Shown: positions 44,856-56,414 of the stretch, piece after piece
How positions within the stretch are numbered: position 1 is the first letter of the stretch
Layout: the number at the start of each line of letters is the position of its first letter
NCBI RefSeq assembly: GCF_010365785.1
Contig: NZ_CP048387.1
Span: forward strand, 62,001-126,000
Direction: 5' to 3'
DNA: 64,000 nt
Origin: Spiroplasma sp. TIUS-1
GTDB lineage: Bacteria > Bacillota_I > Bacilli_A > Mycoplasmatales > Mycoplasmataceae
The notes under the pieces: generated by a model
Told to the model about the DNA's origin: nothing
What the model saw: only the letters and a program-made list of their open reading frames with translations
Databases searched by the model: none
Translations under genes and position numbers: made by a program

Positions 44856-46571
44856 ATGACAAACAAAGTTTACAAAGGTATTGGATCTTCTGAAGGTATA
44901 TCGGTTGCTAAAGTTTTCATCTTAAAAGAAGAAAAAATAGTTATTGTTGATGCTAAATCAAAAGACCCAAAAGCTGAAATTGCTAAGTACGAAAGTGCTA
45001 TGGCTAAGACTAAAGATGATTTAGTTAAACTAAAAGCAACAACGCTTGAAAAATTAGGAGCAGAAAAAGCAGAAATCTTTGAAGCTCACTTAAGTATTCT
45101 TGAAGATCCAGCAATTGGAGAAGGTATTTTAGATTTAATTAATAACTCTCAATACTCAGCTTCAAAAGCTATTCATGAAGTTACAGGAAATTTCGTAACT
45201 ATGTTTGAGGCAATGGATGACGATTACTTTAGAGAAAGAGCAGCTGATGTTAAAGATATTTCAGAGAGATTATTAAAACATGCACTAGGATTAAAAATTA
45301 TTGACCTTGCAGCTATCAATGAAGAAGTTGTAATTGTTGCAGATGACTTAACACCTTCACAGACAGCACAGTTAAATCCAAAACTAGTTAAGGGTTTTGC
45401 TTGTAATGTTGGGGGAAGAACTTCACATGCAGCTATTATGGCAAGAAGTTTAGAGATACCTGCGGTATTAGGATTAAAAGACATTCTTCATTCAGTTAAA
45501 GAAAAAGACATCGTAGCAATGGATGGATTAACTGGTGAAATTGAAATTAATCCAAAAGACAAAAAAGTTTGAGAAAAAAAAGCGGCTGCTTTTGCAACAC
45601 AGAAACAAGAATTAAAAAAATTCATTAATGCACCCACAGTTACAAAAGATGGTTTTAAGGATTTCATCTTAGCAGCTAACATTGGTTCTCCAAATGATGT
45701 TGAAAATGTTTTATCACATGGTGGTGAAGCAATCGGATTATTTAGATCTGAATTCCTATATATGGATAATTCAAACTGACCAACAGAAGAAGAACAATTT
45801 ACTTCATATAAAAAAGTTGTTGATTTAATGAAAGGTAAACCAACAATCATTAGAACACTTGATATTGGAGGGGACAAGAAGTTATCATATTTTGAATTCC
45901 CTCACGAAGAAAACCCATTCTTAGGTTATAGAGCGATAAGATTTACAATGGACAGAAAAGAAATCTTTAGAACTCAATTGAGAGCATTATTAAGAGCTTC
46001 AGCTTTTGGACCTCTTGGTATAATGTTCCCTATGATTGCAACAGTTGACGAATTCAAAGCAGCTAAAGCATTCACTTTAGAATGTAAAGCTGAATTAGAA
46101 AAAGAAGGCGTGAAAGTTGGAAAAGATCTAGAAATTGGTATGATGATTGAAATTCCAGCAGCAGCAGTTATTGCTGATAAGTTTGCTAAGTATGCAGATT
46201 TCTTCTCAGTAGGAACAAATGATTTAATTCAATATACAATGGCTGCAGATCGTATGAGCGAAAAAGTGTCATATCTATATCAACCATATTTACCATCAAT
46301 ATTAAACTTATTAAAACTAACAATTGACGGAGCACACAAACACGGAAAATGAGTTGGAATGTGTGGAGAAATGGCAGGAGAACCAGAAGCAGTCCCATTA
46401 TTAATGGGATTAGGATTAGATGAGTTCTCAATGTCAGCTACATCAATTCCAAGAGCTAGAAGCATAATGTCAAAATTAACACTAAAAGAAACTCAAGAAT
46501 TGGCAGCTAAAGCATTAGAATGTGAAACTTCAGAAGAAGTGTTAAATTTAGTAAGAAAAACTATAAAATAA
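44856..46571 (+). CDS. ptsI: PTS enzyme I
   Basis: 571 residues. Enzyme I takes phosphate from phosphoenolpyruvate and hands it to HPr. The phosphorylated His is in [17 protein letters not shown] around residue 190. PEP-binding motifs follow: [14 protein letters not shown], and [18 protein letters not shown] near 450. TAGGAGA precedes the ATG. crr follows 24 nt after the stop. Confidence 0.97.
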
Positions 46572-46595
46572 TATATAAGTAGTAAGGGAGAACAC

Positions 46596-47093
46596 ATGGG
46601 ACTATTTTCAAAAAAAGTAAAAGCTGCATCTAATGCAGTATTAGAAATCTTCGCACCAGTAGATGGAAAAATTATTGACTTAACAGAAGTTCAAGATGAA
46701 ATGTTTGCAGAAAAAATGATGGGAGACGGTGTAGCAATCGTTCCTGCAAATGGAAACTTTGTATCACCAATGGATGGAGAACTTGTAACAGTTTTCAAAC
46801 CATCAGGTCATGCGTATGGAATTAAAGCTAATAACGGAGTTGAATTATTAATTCACATCGGATTAGACACAGTTGCATTAGCAGGAGAAGGATTTGATAT
46901 CAAAGTTAACCAAGGGGACAAAATTAAAAAAGGTGAAGCATTAGTTAATGTTGATCTTGCATCTGTTACACCTAAAGTACCTTCAATAGAAACACCAATT
47001 ATTTTTATGACAGACTCAGTTGCTGGTAAAAAAATGACAATTGTTAAAACTGGAGAAGTAAAAGCTGGAGACTTAATCGTTACAATCGCTTAA
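46596..47093 (+). CDS. crr: PTS glucose-type EIIA
   Basis: 165 residues. Beta-sandwich EIIA with the active His in LLIHIGLDTVAL near residue 90 and the partner His in KPSGHAYGIK near residue 75. Receives phosphate from HPr for an EIIBC encoded elsewhere. TAAGGGAG ribosome site. Ends at the terminator at 47104. Confidence 0.95.
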   Translation: MGLFSKKVKAASNAVLEIFAPVDGKIIDLTEVQDEMFAEKMMGDGVAIVPANGNFVSPMDGELVTVFKPSGHAYGIKANNGVELLIHIGLDTVALAGEGFDIKVNQGDKIKKGEALVNVDLASVTPKVPSIETPIIFMTDSVAGKKMTIVKTGEVKAGDLIVTIA

Positions 47094-47103
47094 TATTAAT
47101 CTA

Positions 47104-47126
47104 AAATCGCTAAGGCGATTTTTTTA
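47104..47126 (+). terminator. Rho-independent terminator after crr
   Basis: AAATCGC (47104-47110), TAAG loop, GCGATTT, then T tail. The T/A tail merges into the next promoter. Confidence 0.85.
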
Positions 47127-47130
47127 TATA

Positions 47131-47136
47131 TATAAT
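47131..47136 (+). promoter_or_regulatory. -10 of a leaderless CPBP protease gene
   Basis: Perfect TATAAT six bases before the ATG at 47143, directly downstream of the crr terminator. Transcription would start at or near the ATG and no ribosome site exists. Same -10/ATG spacing as at 10669/10681. Confidence 0.6.
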
Positions 47137-47142
47137 AAACAT

Positions 47143-48075
47143 ATGAATGAGATTGAAAATAAACACAAATTAATATTAGATGATACCAAATGAAAGAGTT
47201 ATTTTTCAGTAACTAACTGAAAAAGAGATGGTGGAATGATAATGGCGATTGCCTTGTTTATTCCGTTTGCAACAAGCTTACTTTTTACGATACTAAACGG
47301 AAATCAATTTTCTGAGTCTTATGGTTTTGATCTTGCCCAAATGATAATCACAATCGCTAGTTGAATATTTGCCCTGATATATGCTTCAAGAACTAAATTC
47401 TTCAATGAATATAAAGTAATATTTTTCTCTGCCAATTTAATATCTATTGGCATTCTGATATTTGTTTCTTTTATTGCTGCTGCACTTCAAATAAATCTGA
47501 ATAATATGCTGTTGAGTTTAATCACTCAAACAATATATCAGATTACAGTCATCATATTTGCTTTTATAAAGATTAAGGGATTTAGAAGAAACTTTATAAG
47601 TGGTTTTCAAAATCAACAATGATTCACAGTTCTATTAGCTGTTGTTATTGCAGTGCCATTAATGTTTTTATGAGGGTGAGGAATGAACAAGGCTGGTATA
47701 AGGAGTTCAGTTAATCAAGGATCAATTGAAGATTTAATATTTATAGCAAATAATCTGACAGAAAAGATTTTTATCTTTATATTATTATTTTTCTTTGTAA
47801 TATTAGCTGCTCCAATTTTTGAAGAGTTAACTATTCGTTACTTTATAGCTTTATTTAGTGGTAATAGATGAGTTACACTAGTAATTAGTGGAATCTTTTT
47901 TGCAACTATGCATGTAACAAATACAGGGGACTTTGCTAGTATTCCTATATACATATTTGGTTCATTTGTAATGTCTGCTGCATTTACAATTTTTGGATCA
48001 ATTGGACATTCAACATCAATACATATTGCGTGAAATACTATTGCATATGTGTCGTTAGTAATTAGTAAATTTTAA
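47143..48075 (+). CDS. CPBP-family intramembrane metalloprotease
   Basis: 310 residues with about seven or eight membrane helices. Motif 1 is E227-E228-L-T-I-R232 (FEELTIRYF), motif 2 H257 in ATMHVTN, motif 3 H294-x-x-x-N298 in HIAWN, all the conserved elements of CAAX-protease/bacteriocin-processing (CPBP) enzymes, which often cleave peptides or give self-protection. Start at ATG 47143 keeps a short charged N-terminus; an ATG at 47147 is out of frame. Many TGA codons are read as Trp. Confidence 0.85.
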
Positions 48076-48086
48076 GGAGTAATAAG

Positions 48087-48983
48087 ATGATTGAATATAC
48101 AGTAAATACAAATGATGAGGGGCAAACAATATTTAAGTTTGTCAAAAAAGTTCAAAAGGATATGTCTCTTTCAATAATCTATAAATTATTTAGAACAGGA
48201 AATGTAAAAATTAATAACAAGAAAGTAAAAGATCATTCTGTAATTTTAAATGTTGGAGACAATGTTAAAATTTATTCTAAAATTGCAATTGAACAAAACA
48301 GAGATGAATTTGTTCCGATACCATACAAGGAGTTGAAAATAATATTTGAAGATACAAATATATTGATTGCTGACAAACCATCTAATCTAGAGGTGCATTC
48401 TGATATAAATGACTCATTGGATTTAATGGTTAAATCATATTTATTTAAGAAAAAAGAATATCAACCAAATAAAGAAAATAGTTTTGTTGTTAGTCATGTT
48501 CACAGAATTGATAAACTGACAAAAGGTTTAGTTATTTATGCAAAAAATAAAAAAGCATTAGATTATTTTTTAGAAGTAATCAAAGATAAAAATAAAATTG
48601 AAAAGCGATACATTGCTAGATTAGAAAAAATATACAAAGGACCAAACGAAGTTAAGGGATTTATGAAATATGATTCAGATATTCAAAAATCTTTATTTTT
48701 TCCTGAGTATATTGAAGAAGAATATGGAATTAAATCTTGTGAGATGTCTGTTGAATTTAGAAGAGGCGTAGCTGATATAGTTTTAGGATCAGGTAGAAAA
48801 CATCAAATTCGTGCAGTTATGGGATATTATAATTCTCCAATTGAAGGAGACTTTAGATATGGGGCAAAAAGAAGTATGAAAAGAGAAATTGCATTAGTTG
48901 CAAAATCTGTTGCATTTTTTAATTTTGAAAGTGATTTTGAATATCTAAATAATAAATCATTTGTATCTAAATACGAAGTTTAG
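48087..48983 (+). CDS. RluC/RluD-type pseudouridine synthase
   Basis: 298 residues. An N-terminal S4 RNA-binding domain (about 15-65; LFRTGNVKINNKKVKDHSVI) and catalytic domain with HRIDKLTKGLVIYAKN carrying the catalytic Asp142, then RKHQIRAVMGYY. Isomerises uridine in 23S rRNA; whether RluC- or RluD-like sites are modified cannot be told. TAAGGAG ribosome site. Clear terminator follows. Confidence 0.92.
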   Translation: MIEYTVNTNDEGQTIFKFVKKVQKDMSLSIIYKLFRTGNVKINNKKVKDHSVILNVGDNVKIYSKIAIEQNRDEFVPIPYKELKIIFEDTNILIADKPSNLEVHSDINDSLDLMVKSYLFKKKEYQPNKENSFVVSHVHRIDKLTKGLVIYAKNKKALDYFLEVIKDKNKIEKRYIARLEKIYKGPNEVKGFMKYDSDIQKSLFFPEYIEEEYGIKSCEMSVEFRRGVADIVLGSGRKHQIRAVMGYYNSPIEGDFRYGAKRSMKREIALVAKSVAFFNFESDFEYLNNKSFVSKYEV

Positions 48984-48984
48984 A

Positions 48985-49012
48985 AAAACACCAATAAAAA
49001 GGTGTTTTTTTT
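48985..49012 (+). terminator. Rho-independent terminator
   Basis: AAAACACC (48985-48992) pairs with GGTGTTTT (49001-49008), followed by T residues. Confidence 0.85.
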
Positions 49013-49097
49013 ATTTTAAGAATAAGTACAGTTGTTTAACATATTTGAAAAGATTGGTAATTTTTTGTCATTATGTAGTTTTGAATAAAAAAAATTA

Positions 49098-49103
49098 TAT
49101 AAT
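49098..49103 (+). promoter_or_regulatory. -10 of the lplA-pdh-pta-ackA operon
   Basis: Perfect TATAAT upstream of a purine-rich leader with three stacked GGAG-like ribosome sites (AAAGGAGAAGGAGAAAGGGAG) before the GTG at 49131. No terminator is seen until 57617, so this may drive seven genes. Confidence 0.6.
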
Positions 49104-49130
49104 AAAGGAGAAGGAGAAAGGGAGCAAACA

Positions 49131-50129
49131 GTGTACACATATATAAGCAAAAATAATGACCCAATGTATAACTTGGCATTAGAAGAATATTTTGTAACAG
49201 ATAGAAAATTTGCAAAAGAAAATATATTATTCATATTTCAAAATGACAATTCAATTATTGTAGGTAGAAATCAAAACGTTGCATCAGAAGTAAACTTAGA
49301 AATAGCTAATAAAGATTTTGTGAAAATTGTTAGACGAAATACAGGCGGTGGAACAGTTTTTCATGATTTAGGAAATGTAAACTTTAGTATTATATATCCT
49401 GACCATAATAATACAGCTGTTTCTATGTTTAAAAATAGTTTGCAACCAGTTATTGAAACATTGAATAAATTGGGTGCGCCAGCTGAAATACGTGGCAAGA
49501 ATGATATAGTTTTGAACGGAAAAAAAATATCTGGAAACGCTATGTGGAAAAGTGGTAATAGATTCTTACAGCACGGAACACTATTATTTAATTCAAACCT
49601 TGATAAGATACAAAAATACTTAACTGGTAGTAAAGATAAAATAAAAACAAAAAGTGTTAGTTCAGTAAAATCAAATGTTACAAATATAAATAATGAAGTT
49701 TCTGAAAAAATAGATATTGAAAATTTCAAATTTAAACTATTAGATCAGTATTTAACAAAACAAGAAATTAAAACAATTATCTTAGACAATCAAGATCAAT
49801 TAAACGTTGAACAAATTGTTAAAAATAAATATAGTCAAAATTCATGAAACTTAAATAAAAATTCTGATTTTGAATTTAAGTTTAGGGAGTATTTAGAGAA
49901 CAAAGGAATGGTGGAAATATTTTTAAATATAAATTCAAATATTATTACCGAATGCAAAATTTATGGTGACTTCTTAGGCTTCTCTGGTACTAAACAATTA
50001 GAAGAAAAAATGATAGGTATAAATTTCGAACATGATGAATTATTAACATGTCTTAAAAAGGCAGATATTAAAGGTATTTTTGGTCCAAGTTTTGAACCAG
50101 AAGATCTTCTAAAAATATTATTAAATTAA
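49131..50129 (+). CDS. lplA: lipoate-protein ligase
   Basis: 332 residues. Attaches lipoate to the lipoyl domains of the PDH complex encoded next. Signature motifs: RNTGGGTVFHDLGNVN near residue 72 and GKKISGNAMWKSG (catalytic Lys region) near 130. GTG start at 49131. First gene of the operon, 11 nt before pdhA. TGA at 49845 is read as Trp. Confidence 0.94.
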
Positions 50130-50140
50130 ACGAGGATAAA

Positions 50141-51250
50141 ATGGACTACTTAAAAAAATATGATCCCTTAAAAAATAAGGTTCTACAAATATTAGACAAA
50201 GATGGAAAAATTGTTAATCCAACAATGGTTCCAAATTTAAAAAACAAAGATTTAATAGAAGCATATAAAATTATGAACTTATCAAGAAGACAAGATGATT
50301 TCCAAAATAAAGCGCAACGCCAGGGAAGACTACTTTCATTTCTTTCTTCAACAGGACAAGAGGCTTGTGAAGTTGGATATACTATTGCATTAAAAAAAGG
50401 GTTAGATTGATTTGCTTCAGGATACAGAAACAATGCAGCATGATTAACAATGGGTATGCCAATACACAAAATTATGATGTACTGAATGGGTAATGAGTTT
50501 GGAGGCCAATCACCTGAAGGTGTTAATTCACTGCCACCAAACATTATCATTGGAAGTCAATACTCACAAGCAGTAGGTATTGCATATGCTGAAAAATTAA
50601 GAAAAGGTAAAGGTGTAGCGGTTACTACAACCGGGGATGGAGGATCATCAGAGGGTGAAACTTATGAAGCAATGAACTTTGCAGTCTTACATAATTTACC
50701 CGTTGTATTTATTATTGAGAATAATAAATACGCTATTTCAACTCCAGTTAGATTAGCCACTAAATCAATGAACTTTGCAGTAAAAGGAATTGCAACAGGT
50801 ATGCCTTCTATCAAAGTTGATGGAAATGATTTTCTTGCTTCATATAAAGCATCAGCTGATGCAATAGAATATGCAAGAAAAGGCAACGGACCAATTTTGA
50901 TTGAATTTGATACATACAGAATGGGAGCCCATTCGTCATCTGATAATCCTGATGTTTATCGTCCAAAAGGTGAGTATGAAGAAATGGTAAAATTTGATCC
51001 ATTAGTAAGAATGAAAAAATATTTAATTTCATTAAATATTTGAGATGAAAAAAAACAAGAACAATTGGATAAAGAACAAAGTGATTTAGTAAGATCTGAA
51101 TTTGATCTTGCAGAAAAGAAAAAGGCTTACCCATTGGAAGATATTTTCAAATATACATATGAAAAAATGACAGATGATCTAAATGACCAATTGGCTGAAG
51201 CCAAAGAGTTCATTGATAAATATCCGCAAGTATTAAAAGGAGGACACTAG
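50141..51250 (+). CDS. pdhA: pyruvate dehydrogenase E1 alpha
   Basis: 369 residues. Thiamine-diphosphate-dependent decarboxylation of pyruvate with PdhB. The ThDP/Mg motif GDGGSSEG...NN lies near residue 165, and the phospho-loop-like RMGAHSSSDNPD near 265. GYRNNAAWLTMG near 92 includes a TGA Trp. The ATG follows CGAGG. Confidence 0.96.
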
Positions 51251-51251
51251 T

Positions 51252-52241
51252 ATGTCAACTATCAATAATATTAAAGCAGTTGCCGAAGGTATTACTGCAA
51301 CAATGAAAAAATGAGACAACGTAATTATTTATGGTGAAGATGTTGGATATGAAGGTGGAGTTTTTAGAGCTACCCAAGGTATACAAAAAGAATTTGGAGA
51401 GGAAAGATGTTTCGATGCTCCAATCTCAGAAGCACTATTTGCAGGTATGGCAATTGGTATGGCTATGAATGGAGTAAGACCAATTGTAGAAATTCAATTC
51501 CAAGGACTAGGTTGAGCCTCTTTACAAAATATTTTAGGACATGTTGGAAGAATGAGAAACCGTACACGAGGTAAATATTTTTTACCAATGGTTATTAGAA
51601 TGCCAATGGGTGGCGGTATTAGATCATTAGAACTTCACTCAGAGGCTATGGAAGTAATTTATGCTCACTTACCAGGAGTTAAGGTTGTTTGTCCTTCTAC
51701 ACCTTATGATACTAAAGGTTTAATATGTGCAGCTGTTGAATCAAATGATCCAGTAATCATACTAGAACCAACAAAATTATATAGAGCATTCAAACAAGAA
51801 GTACCTGATGAATTTTATACAGTACCAATTGGTGAGGGTTATAAAATTTCTGAAGGTAGTGATATAACAGTAGTTACTTATGGAGCTCAAACAGTTGACT
51901 GTCAAAAAGCAGTGGAAATGTTAAAAGTAGAAAACCCAGGTGTTGGTGTTGATTTAATAGACTTACGCTCAATCAAACCATGAGATAAAAAAATGGTTTT
52001 TGAATCTGTTAAAAAAACAGGAAGACTAGTAGTTGTTCATGAAGCTGTAAAATCTTTTTCAATTTCATCAGAGATAATTGCCAGTGTTCAAGAAGAATGT
52101 TTTGAATATTTAAAAGCACCTTTAGCAAGATGTACAGGATATGATGTTGTAATCCCATTTGATAGTGGTGAAAAATACTTCCACATAAATCCATACAGAG
52201 TATTAGAACAAATGAAAAAAACTTTAGGTTTTAAATTTTAG
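51252..52241 (+). CDS. pdhB: pyruvate dehydrogenase E1 beta
   Basis: 329 residues. Partner of Pdh[18 protein letters not shown] near residue 26, [20 protein letters not shown], and [12 protein letters not shown] near 240. AAGGAGG before the ATG overlaps the end of pdhA. TGA codons are read as Trp. Confidence 0.96.
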
Positions 52242-52249
52242 GAGGGTCG

Positions 52250-53557
52250 ATGTTTAAAGTAAAATTTGCAGATATCGGTGAAGGCTTAACTGAAGGTAAA
52301 GTTACTGAAGTTTTAGTAAAAGTTGGAGATAGCGTAAAAATGGGTGATAGTTTATTTCATGTAGAAACTGATAAAGTTGATTCTGAAATACCATCACCTG
52401 TTGACGGAAAAGTTGCCAAAATATTAATTAAAGCCAACCAAGATATTAGTGTTGGTGAAGTTGTTGTAGAAATAGATGATGGAAGCGCCACAGTAGAAGA
52501 ATCTGTTTCAGAACCAGTTGAAGAAAATGCAAGTGTTGTTGGATCAACTCCTGTTTCTAATGAAGTTATTCAAAGAGAAATTATAAAAACTGATAATGTA
52601 TCAATTAATAATGGTGCTATCAAAGCATCACCTTTAGCAAGAAAAATGGCTGCCAAAAAAGGGATTGATATTTCCCAAATTAAAGGAAGTGGACCCAATG
52701 GTAGGATACTTGCAGCAGATATTGAAAATGGAAATGTATCTATAAGTACATCACAATCATTCAATCCTATAAGTATGCCAAGTCCTGCATTGTCAAACAA
52801 ACCAGTTTCAAAAGTTGATTACAATAATCCAAAAATTAGCATTCCTAACTATAGTGAACCACTGCAATTTGAATCAATAAAAATGAATTCAATTAGAAAA
52901 GCAACTGTTAAATCAATGCAAAAAGCCCATGACACTCAAGCAACATTTAGTGGAATAAAAAATATTGATGTAACTGAAATGGTTAATCTAAGAAAACAGC
53001 TTAAAGATTATGCAGATGGTCTTCAAGTTAAATTAACATTTCTGCCATTTATTGTAAAAGCTACAGCTTTAGTATTAAAAGAAATGCCTAACATTAATGT
53101 TAGAAATGATTTTGAAAATGGTGCAATAAAACATGTAAAAAATATTAATCTAGGAATAGCTGTCGATACTCCTGAAGGGTTGGTTGTTCCAGTTATTAAA
53201 TCTGCTGATAAATACAATGTATTTGAAATAGCTGCAAAAATAAATGAACTTGCTTCTAAAGCTAGAAACAAAAAATTAAGTATGGCAGAAATGACGGAAG
53301 GTACATTTACAATTACAAACTTTGGATCTGTTGGTTTAGATTTTGCGACACCTATTCCAAATCCTCCAGAAGGAGCGATTCTAGGTATAGGTACAATGAC
53401 TCTTACACCAATGTATATAAACAATATATTAGAGCCAAGGCAAATCATGCCGTTTTCTATGACAGCTGACCACAAAATTATTGATGGTGCCGATGTTGGA
53501 AGATTCTTAATGAGAGTTGCATATTATTTATCAAAACCAGCATTATTAATGCTATAA
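52250..53557 (+). CDS. pdhC: dihydrolipoamide acetyltransferase E2
   Basis: 435 residues. One N-terminal lipoyl domain (about 1-80; lipoylated Lys in [10 protein letters not shown] near residue 43), a Ser/Pro linker, a peripheral-subunit-binding domain (about 125-160; ASPLARKMAAKKGIDISQIK), and a catalytic domain with MTADHKIIDGADVGRF near 402. AGGAGGG ribosome site. The lipoyl domain is almost identical to that of PdhD. No TGA codon. Confidence 0.96.
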   Translation: MFKVKFADIGEGLTEGKVTEVLVKVGDSVKMGDSLFHVETDKVDSEIPSPVDGKVAKILIKANQDISVGEVVVEIDDGSATVEESVSEPVEENASVVGSTPVSNEVIQREIIKTDNVSINNGAIKASPLARKMAAKKGIDISQIKGSGPNGRILAADIENGNVSISTSQSFNPISMPSPALSNKPVSKVDYNNPKISIPNYSEPLQFESIKMNSIRKATVKSMQKAHDTQATFSGIKNIDVTEMVNLRKQLKDYADGLQVKLTFLPFIVKATALVLKEMPNINVRNDFENGAIKHVKNINLGIAVDTPEGLVVPVIKSADKYNVFEIAAKINELASKARNKKLSMAEMTEGTFTITNFGSVGLDFATPIPNPPEGAILGIGTMTLTPMYINNILEPRQIMPFSMTADHKIIDGADVGRFLMRVAYYLSKPALLML

Positions 53558-53569
53558 AGGGAGTACAAA

Positions 53570-55420
53570 ATGTTTAAAGTAAAATTTGCAGATATTGGAG
53601 AAGGTTTAACTGAAGGTAAAGTGACTGAGGTTTTAGTAAAAATTGGAGATAGCGTAAAAATGGGTGACAGTTTATTTCATGTAGAAACTGATAAAGTTGA
53701 TTCTGAAATACCTTCACCAACAGATGGTAAAATAGCAAAAATATTAATAAAAGCTAATCAAGAAATTAAAGTTGGAGATGTAGTCGTTGAAATTGATGAT
53801 GGAAAAGTTTCAACAGAAGAACCGCTAGTTCAAGAAGAAGAAAACGCAAGTGTTGTTGGATCAACTCCTGTATCTAATGACGTAATACCAAGTAGAGGTG
53901 GTCAAACTAAAAAACCTGCTGCAGAAGTTGAAAAGGCAAAAGAAATTTTTTCAGCCAAAGTAGAGTATGGAAATAATGAAATTGCTCCATCTTTAAAAGA
54001 CAAAATTGGAAAATTTGAATATGATGTAATTATTGTCGGGGCCGGAGTTGGAGGTTATACAAGTGCTATCAAATGTGCACAATTGGGATTAAAAACTTTA
54101 ATTGTAGAAAAAGATAAGTATGGAGGAGTATGTTTGAATATTGGATGTATTCCAACTAAAACACTACTTAAATCTGCTTACTTATATAGTCAAATTAAAA
54201 ACAAGGCTGCATTCTATGGAATTAAAATTTCAGCTGAAAGTAAAGTTGAAGTTGATTGAAAACAGTTTCAAGGTAGAAAAGATGAAGTTGTTGCTAAATT
54301 AACAAAGGGTGTTGAAATGCTTGTTAAGAAAAATTTAGTAGCACAAGTAAAGGGTGAAGCAATTGCTGTAGATCAACACACTATCAAAGTAGGAGATAAA
54401 AAATATACTTGTGAGAGTTTAGTTATTGCTACAGGTAGTGATGCAAATTCACTAAGATTACCTGGAGCTGAAGAAGCCATTAAAAGTGGATTTCTTATCA
54501 ATTCAACAGGAGCATTATCGTTAAAAACTGTTCCTAAAAAAATGATAATTATTGGTGGTGGAGTTATTGGTGTTGAGTTTGCTAATCTTTATTCAAATAT
54601 TGGTGTTGATGTAACTATACTTCAAGCTATGCCAACAATTCTTGAAATTCTAGATAATGATGTGTCTGTTGAAATGACAAAAATATTTAAAAAGAATGGA
54701 GTGACAATTAAACCTAATGTAAAAATATTAGAATTTAAAAAAGATTCCGTTGTTTATGAATCAACAACAAGTGGTGAAAAAATAACTATAAAAGCTGATG
54801 TTTGTCTTCAATCAGTTGGAAGACATGCGATTACATCAGGTTTTGAAAAAATAGGAATTCAATTGACAGAGAGAGGATTCATTCAAATTGATGATTATTG
54901 TCAAACAAATATTAAAAACGTTTATGCTATTGGAGATGTAAATGGAAAAGTGATGCTAGCTCATGCTGCGTCAAAACAAGGAATTATTGTTGCAAATCAT
55001 ATTGCCAAAAAAAGAGCAATGCCAAATGATGACCACAAAATGGAGTTTGATAAAATTCCAAGTTGTATTTATACTCATCCTGAAGTTGCAACTGTTGGTA
55101 AAACAGAACAAGAAGTGAAGGCAAGCAATATAGATTATAAAGCCTATAAATTTCCATTTTCTGCCATTGGTAAAGCATTAGCTGATGGAAATACTGAAGG
55201 TTTTGTTAAACTAATTATTGAACCCGAGTTTGGTAAAATTTTAGGAGCTCACATAATCAGTTCTCATGCAACAGATATGATTTCAGAAATAACAACTGTA
55301 ATGGAATGTGAAGGAACAATATCTGAAATAGCAATGGCAATTCATCCGCATCCAACTCTAAGTGAGGCTATTGGTGAAGCAGCGGAAGCATTATTACACG
55401 GGAAACCAATAAACTTTTAA
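53570..55420 (+). CDS. pdhD: dihydrolipoamide dehydrogenase E3 with N-terminal lipoyl domain
   Basis: 616 residues. An added lipoyl domain (1-80) and linker precede the flavoprotein: [12 protein letters not shown] near residue 158, redox disulfide in [16 protein letters not shown] motif [11 protein letters not shown] near 328, and active-site His-Glu in [15 protein letters not shown] near the end. The lipoyl fusion is seen in several mollicutes. The linker repeats [13 protein letters not shown] from PdhC. One TGA at 54257 is read as Trp. Confidence 0.96.
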
Positions 55421-55445
55421 TACAAAGTAAATAGGAGAAATTATT

Positions 55446-56414
55446 TTGATAAACATCGAACAAATTAAAAAAATACTAAGAAACAATAACTTACAAAAAA
55501 TTGTATTTCCAGAAGGAGATGCAGATGAAATTGTTCAAGTTGCCAAAATATTAAAAAATGATAATTTAATTGATCCAATATTACTTATCGAAAAGGATAG
55601 TGATTTTGTTGAAGGACTTACATGTATAAATGTCGCTTCTCTTAATAAAGATGATTTTGCTCAAAAGTTATTTGATTTAAGAAAACCAAAAATAGATTTA
55701 GATAAAGCAAAAGAATTAATTAAGTTGAGAACCTACTATGGAACTATGATGATTAAAGAAGGTGAAGCAGATGGCATGGTTTGTGGATTAACTTTTACAA
55801 CAGCTGACACTTTAAGACCGGCTCTTCAAATCATTAAAACAAGTAAAGAGTATTCAATTGCGTCATCTGTTTTTATTATGAGTAAAAAAGATGAAAATTA
55901 CTTATTTACTGATTGCGCATTAAATGTTGATCCTAATGAAAATCAATTAGTCGATATTGCTAGAATGGCTTCAGACTTTGCAGTTAAATTAGGCGTATTA
56001 AAACCTGAAGTTGCAATGTTGAGTTATTCAACAAATAATTCTGGTATGGGTCCCACTGTTGAAAAAGTAAAAAATGCAACTAGCATTCTAAAAAAAATAG
56101 AATCTAAAGATGTTGTATTTGAAGGACCACTACAATTTGATTCTGCATTTGATAAAAAAGTTAGAGACAAAAAATTTCCAGAAAATAACTTTACAAAAAA
56201 CTCTGCTGATGTATACGTGTTTCCAGATTTAAATTCAGGAAATATAGGTTGCAAAATTGCTCAACGTTTTGGTAAATTCGATGCGATAGGTCCTTTCATG
56301 TTAGGTTTAAAAAAACCTATAAATGATTTAAGCAGAGGAGCTACTGTCAATGATATTTTAGGTACTGTTATTATTACTGCCTTCCAATGCTTAATGATAA
56401 AGGAAAATAAATAA
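55446..56414 (+). CDS. pta: phosphate acetyltransferase
   Basis: 322 residues. Converts acetyl-CoA to acetyl phosphate, linking PDH to AckA. EGDADEIVQVAKIL near residue 20, DGMVCGLTFTTADTLRPALQ near 110, VFPDLNSGNIGCKIAQRFG near 260. TTG start at 55446 after AGGAGA. Its TAA shares a base with the ackA ATG. Confidence 0.95.
   Translation: MINIEQIKKILRNNNLQKIVFPEGDADEIVQVAKILKNDNLIDPILLIEKDSDFVEGLTCINVASLNKDDFAQKLFDLRKPKIDLDKAKELIKLRTYYGTMMIKEGEADGMVCGLTFTTADTLRPALQIIKTSKEYSIASSVFIMSKKDENYLFTDCALNVDPNENQLVDIARMASDFAVKLGVLKPEVAMLSYSTNNSGMGPTVEKVKNATSILKKIESKDVVFEGPLQFDSAFDKKVRDKKFPENNFTKNSADVYVFPDLNSGNIGCKIAQRFGKFDAIGPFMLGLKKPINDLSRGATVNDILGTVIITAFQCLMIKENK

Noticed and set aside
45488-45877. 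Antisense open frame of 129 codons opposite ptsI
   Set aside because: A shadow of ptsI codon usage; no ribosome site or recognisable product. The same applies to other antisense frames, e.g. at 39268-39678 and 53023-53475.
48961-49146. Short frame between the pseudouridine synthase and lplA
   Set aside because: It runs across the terminator and the lplA leader, with no ribosome site.
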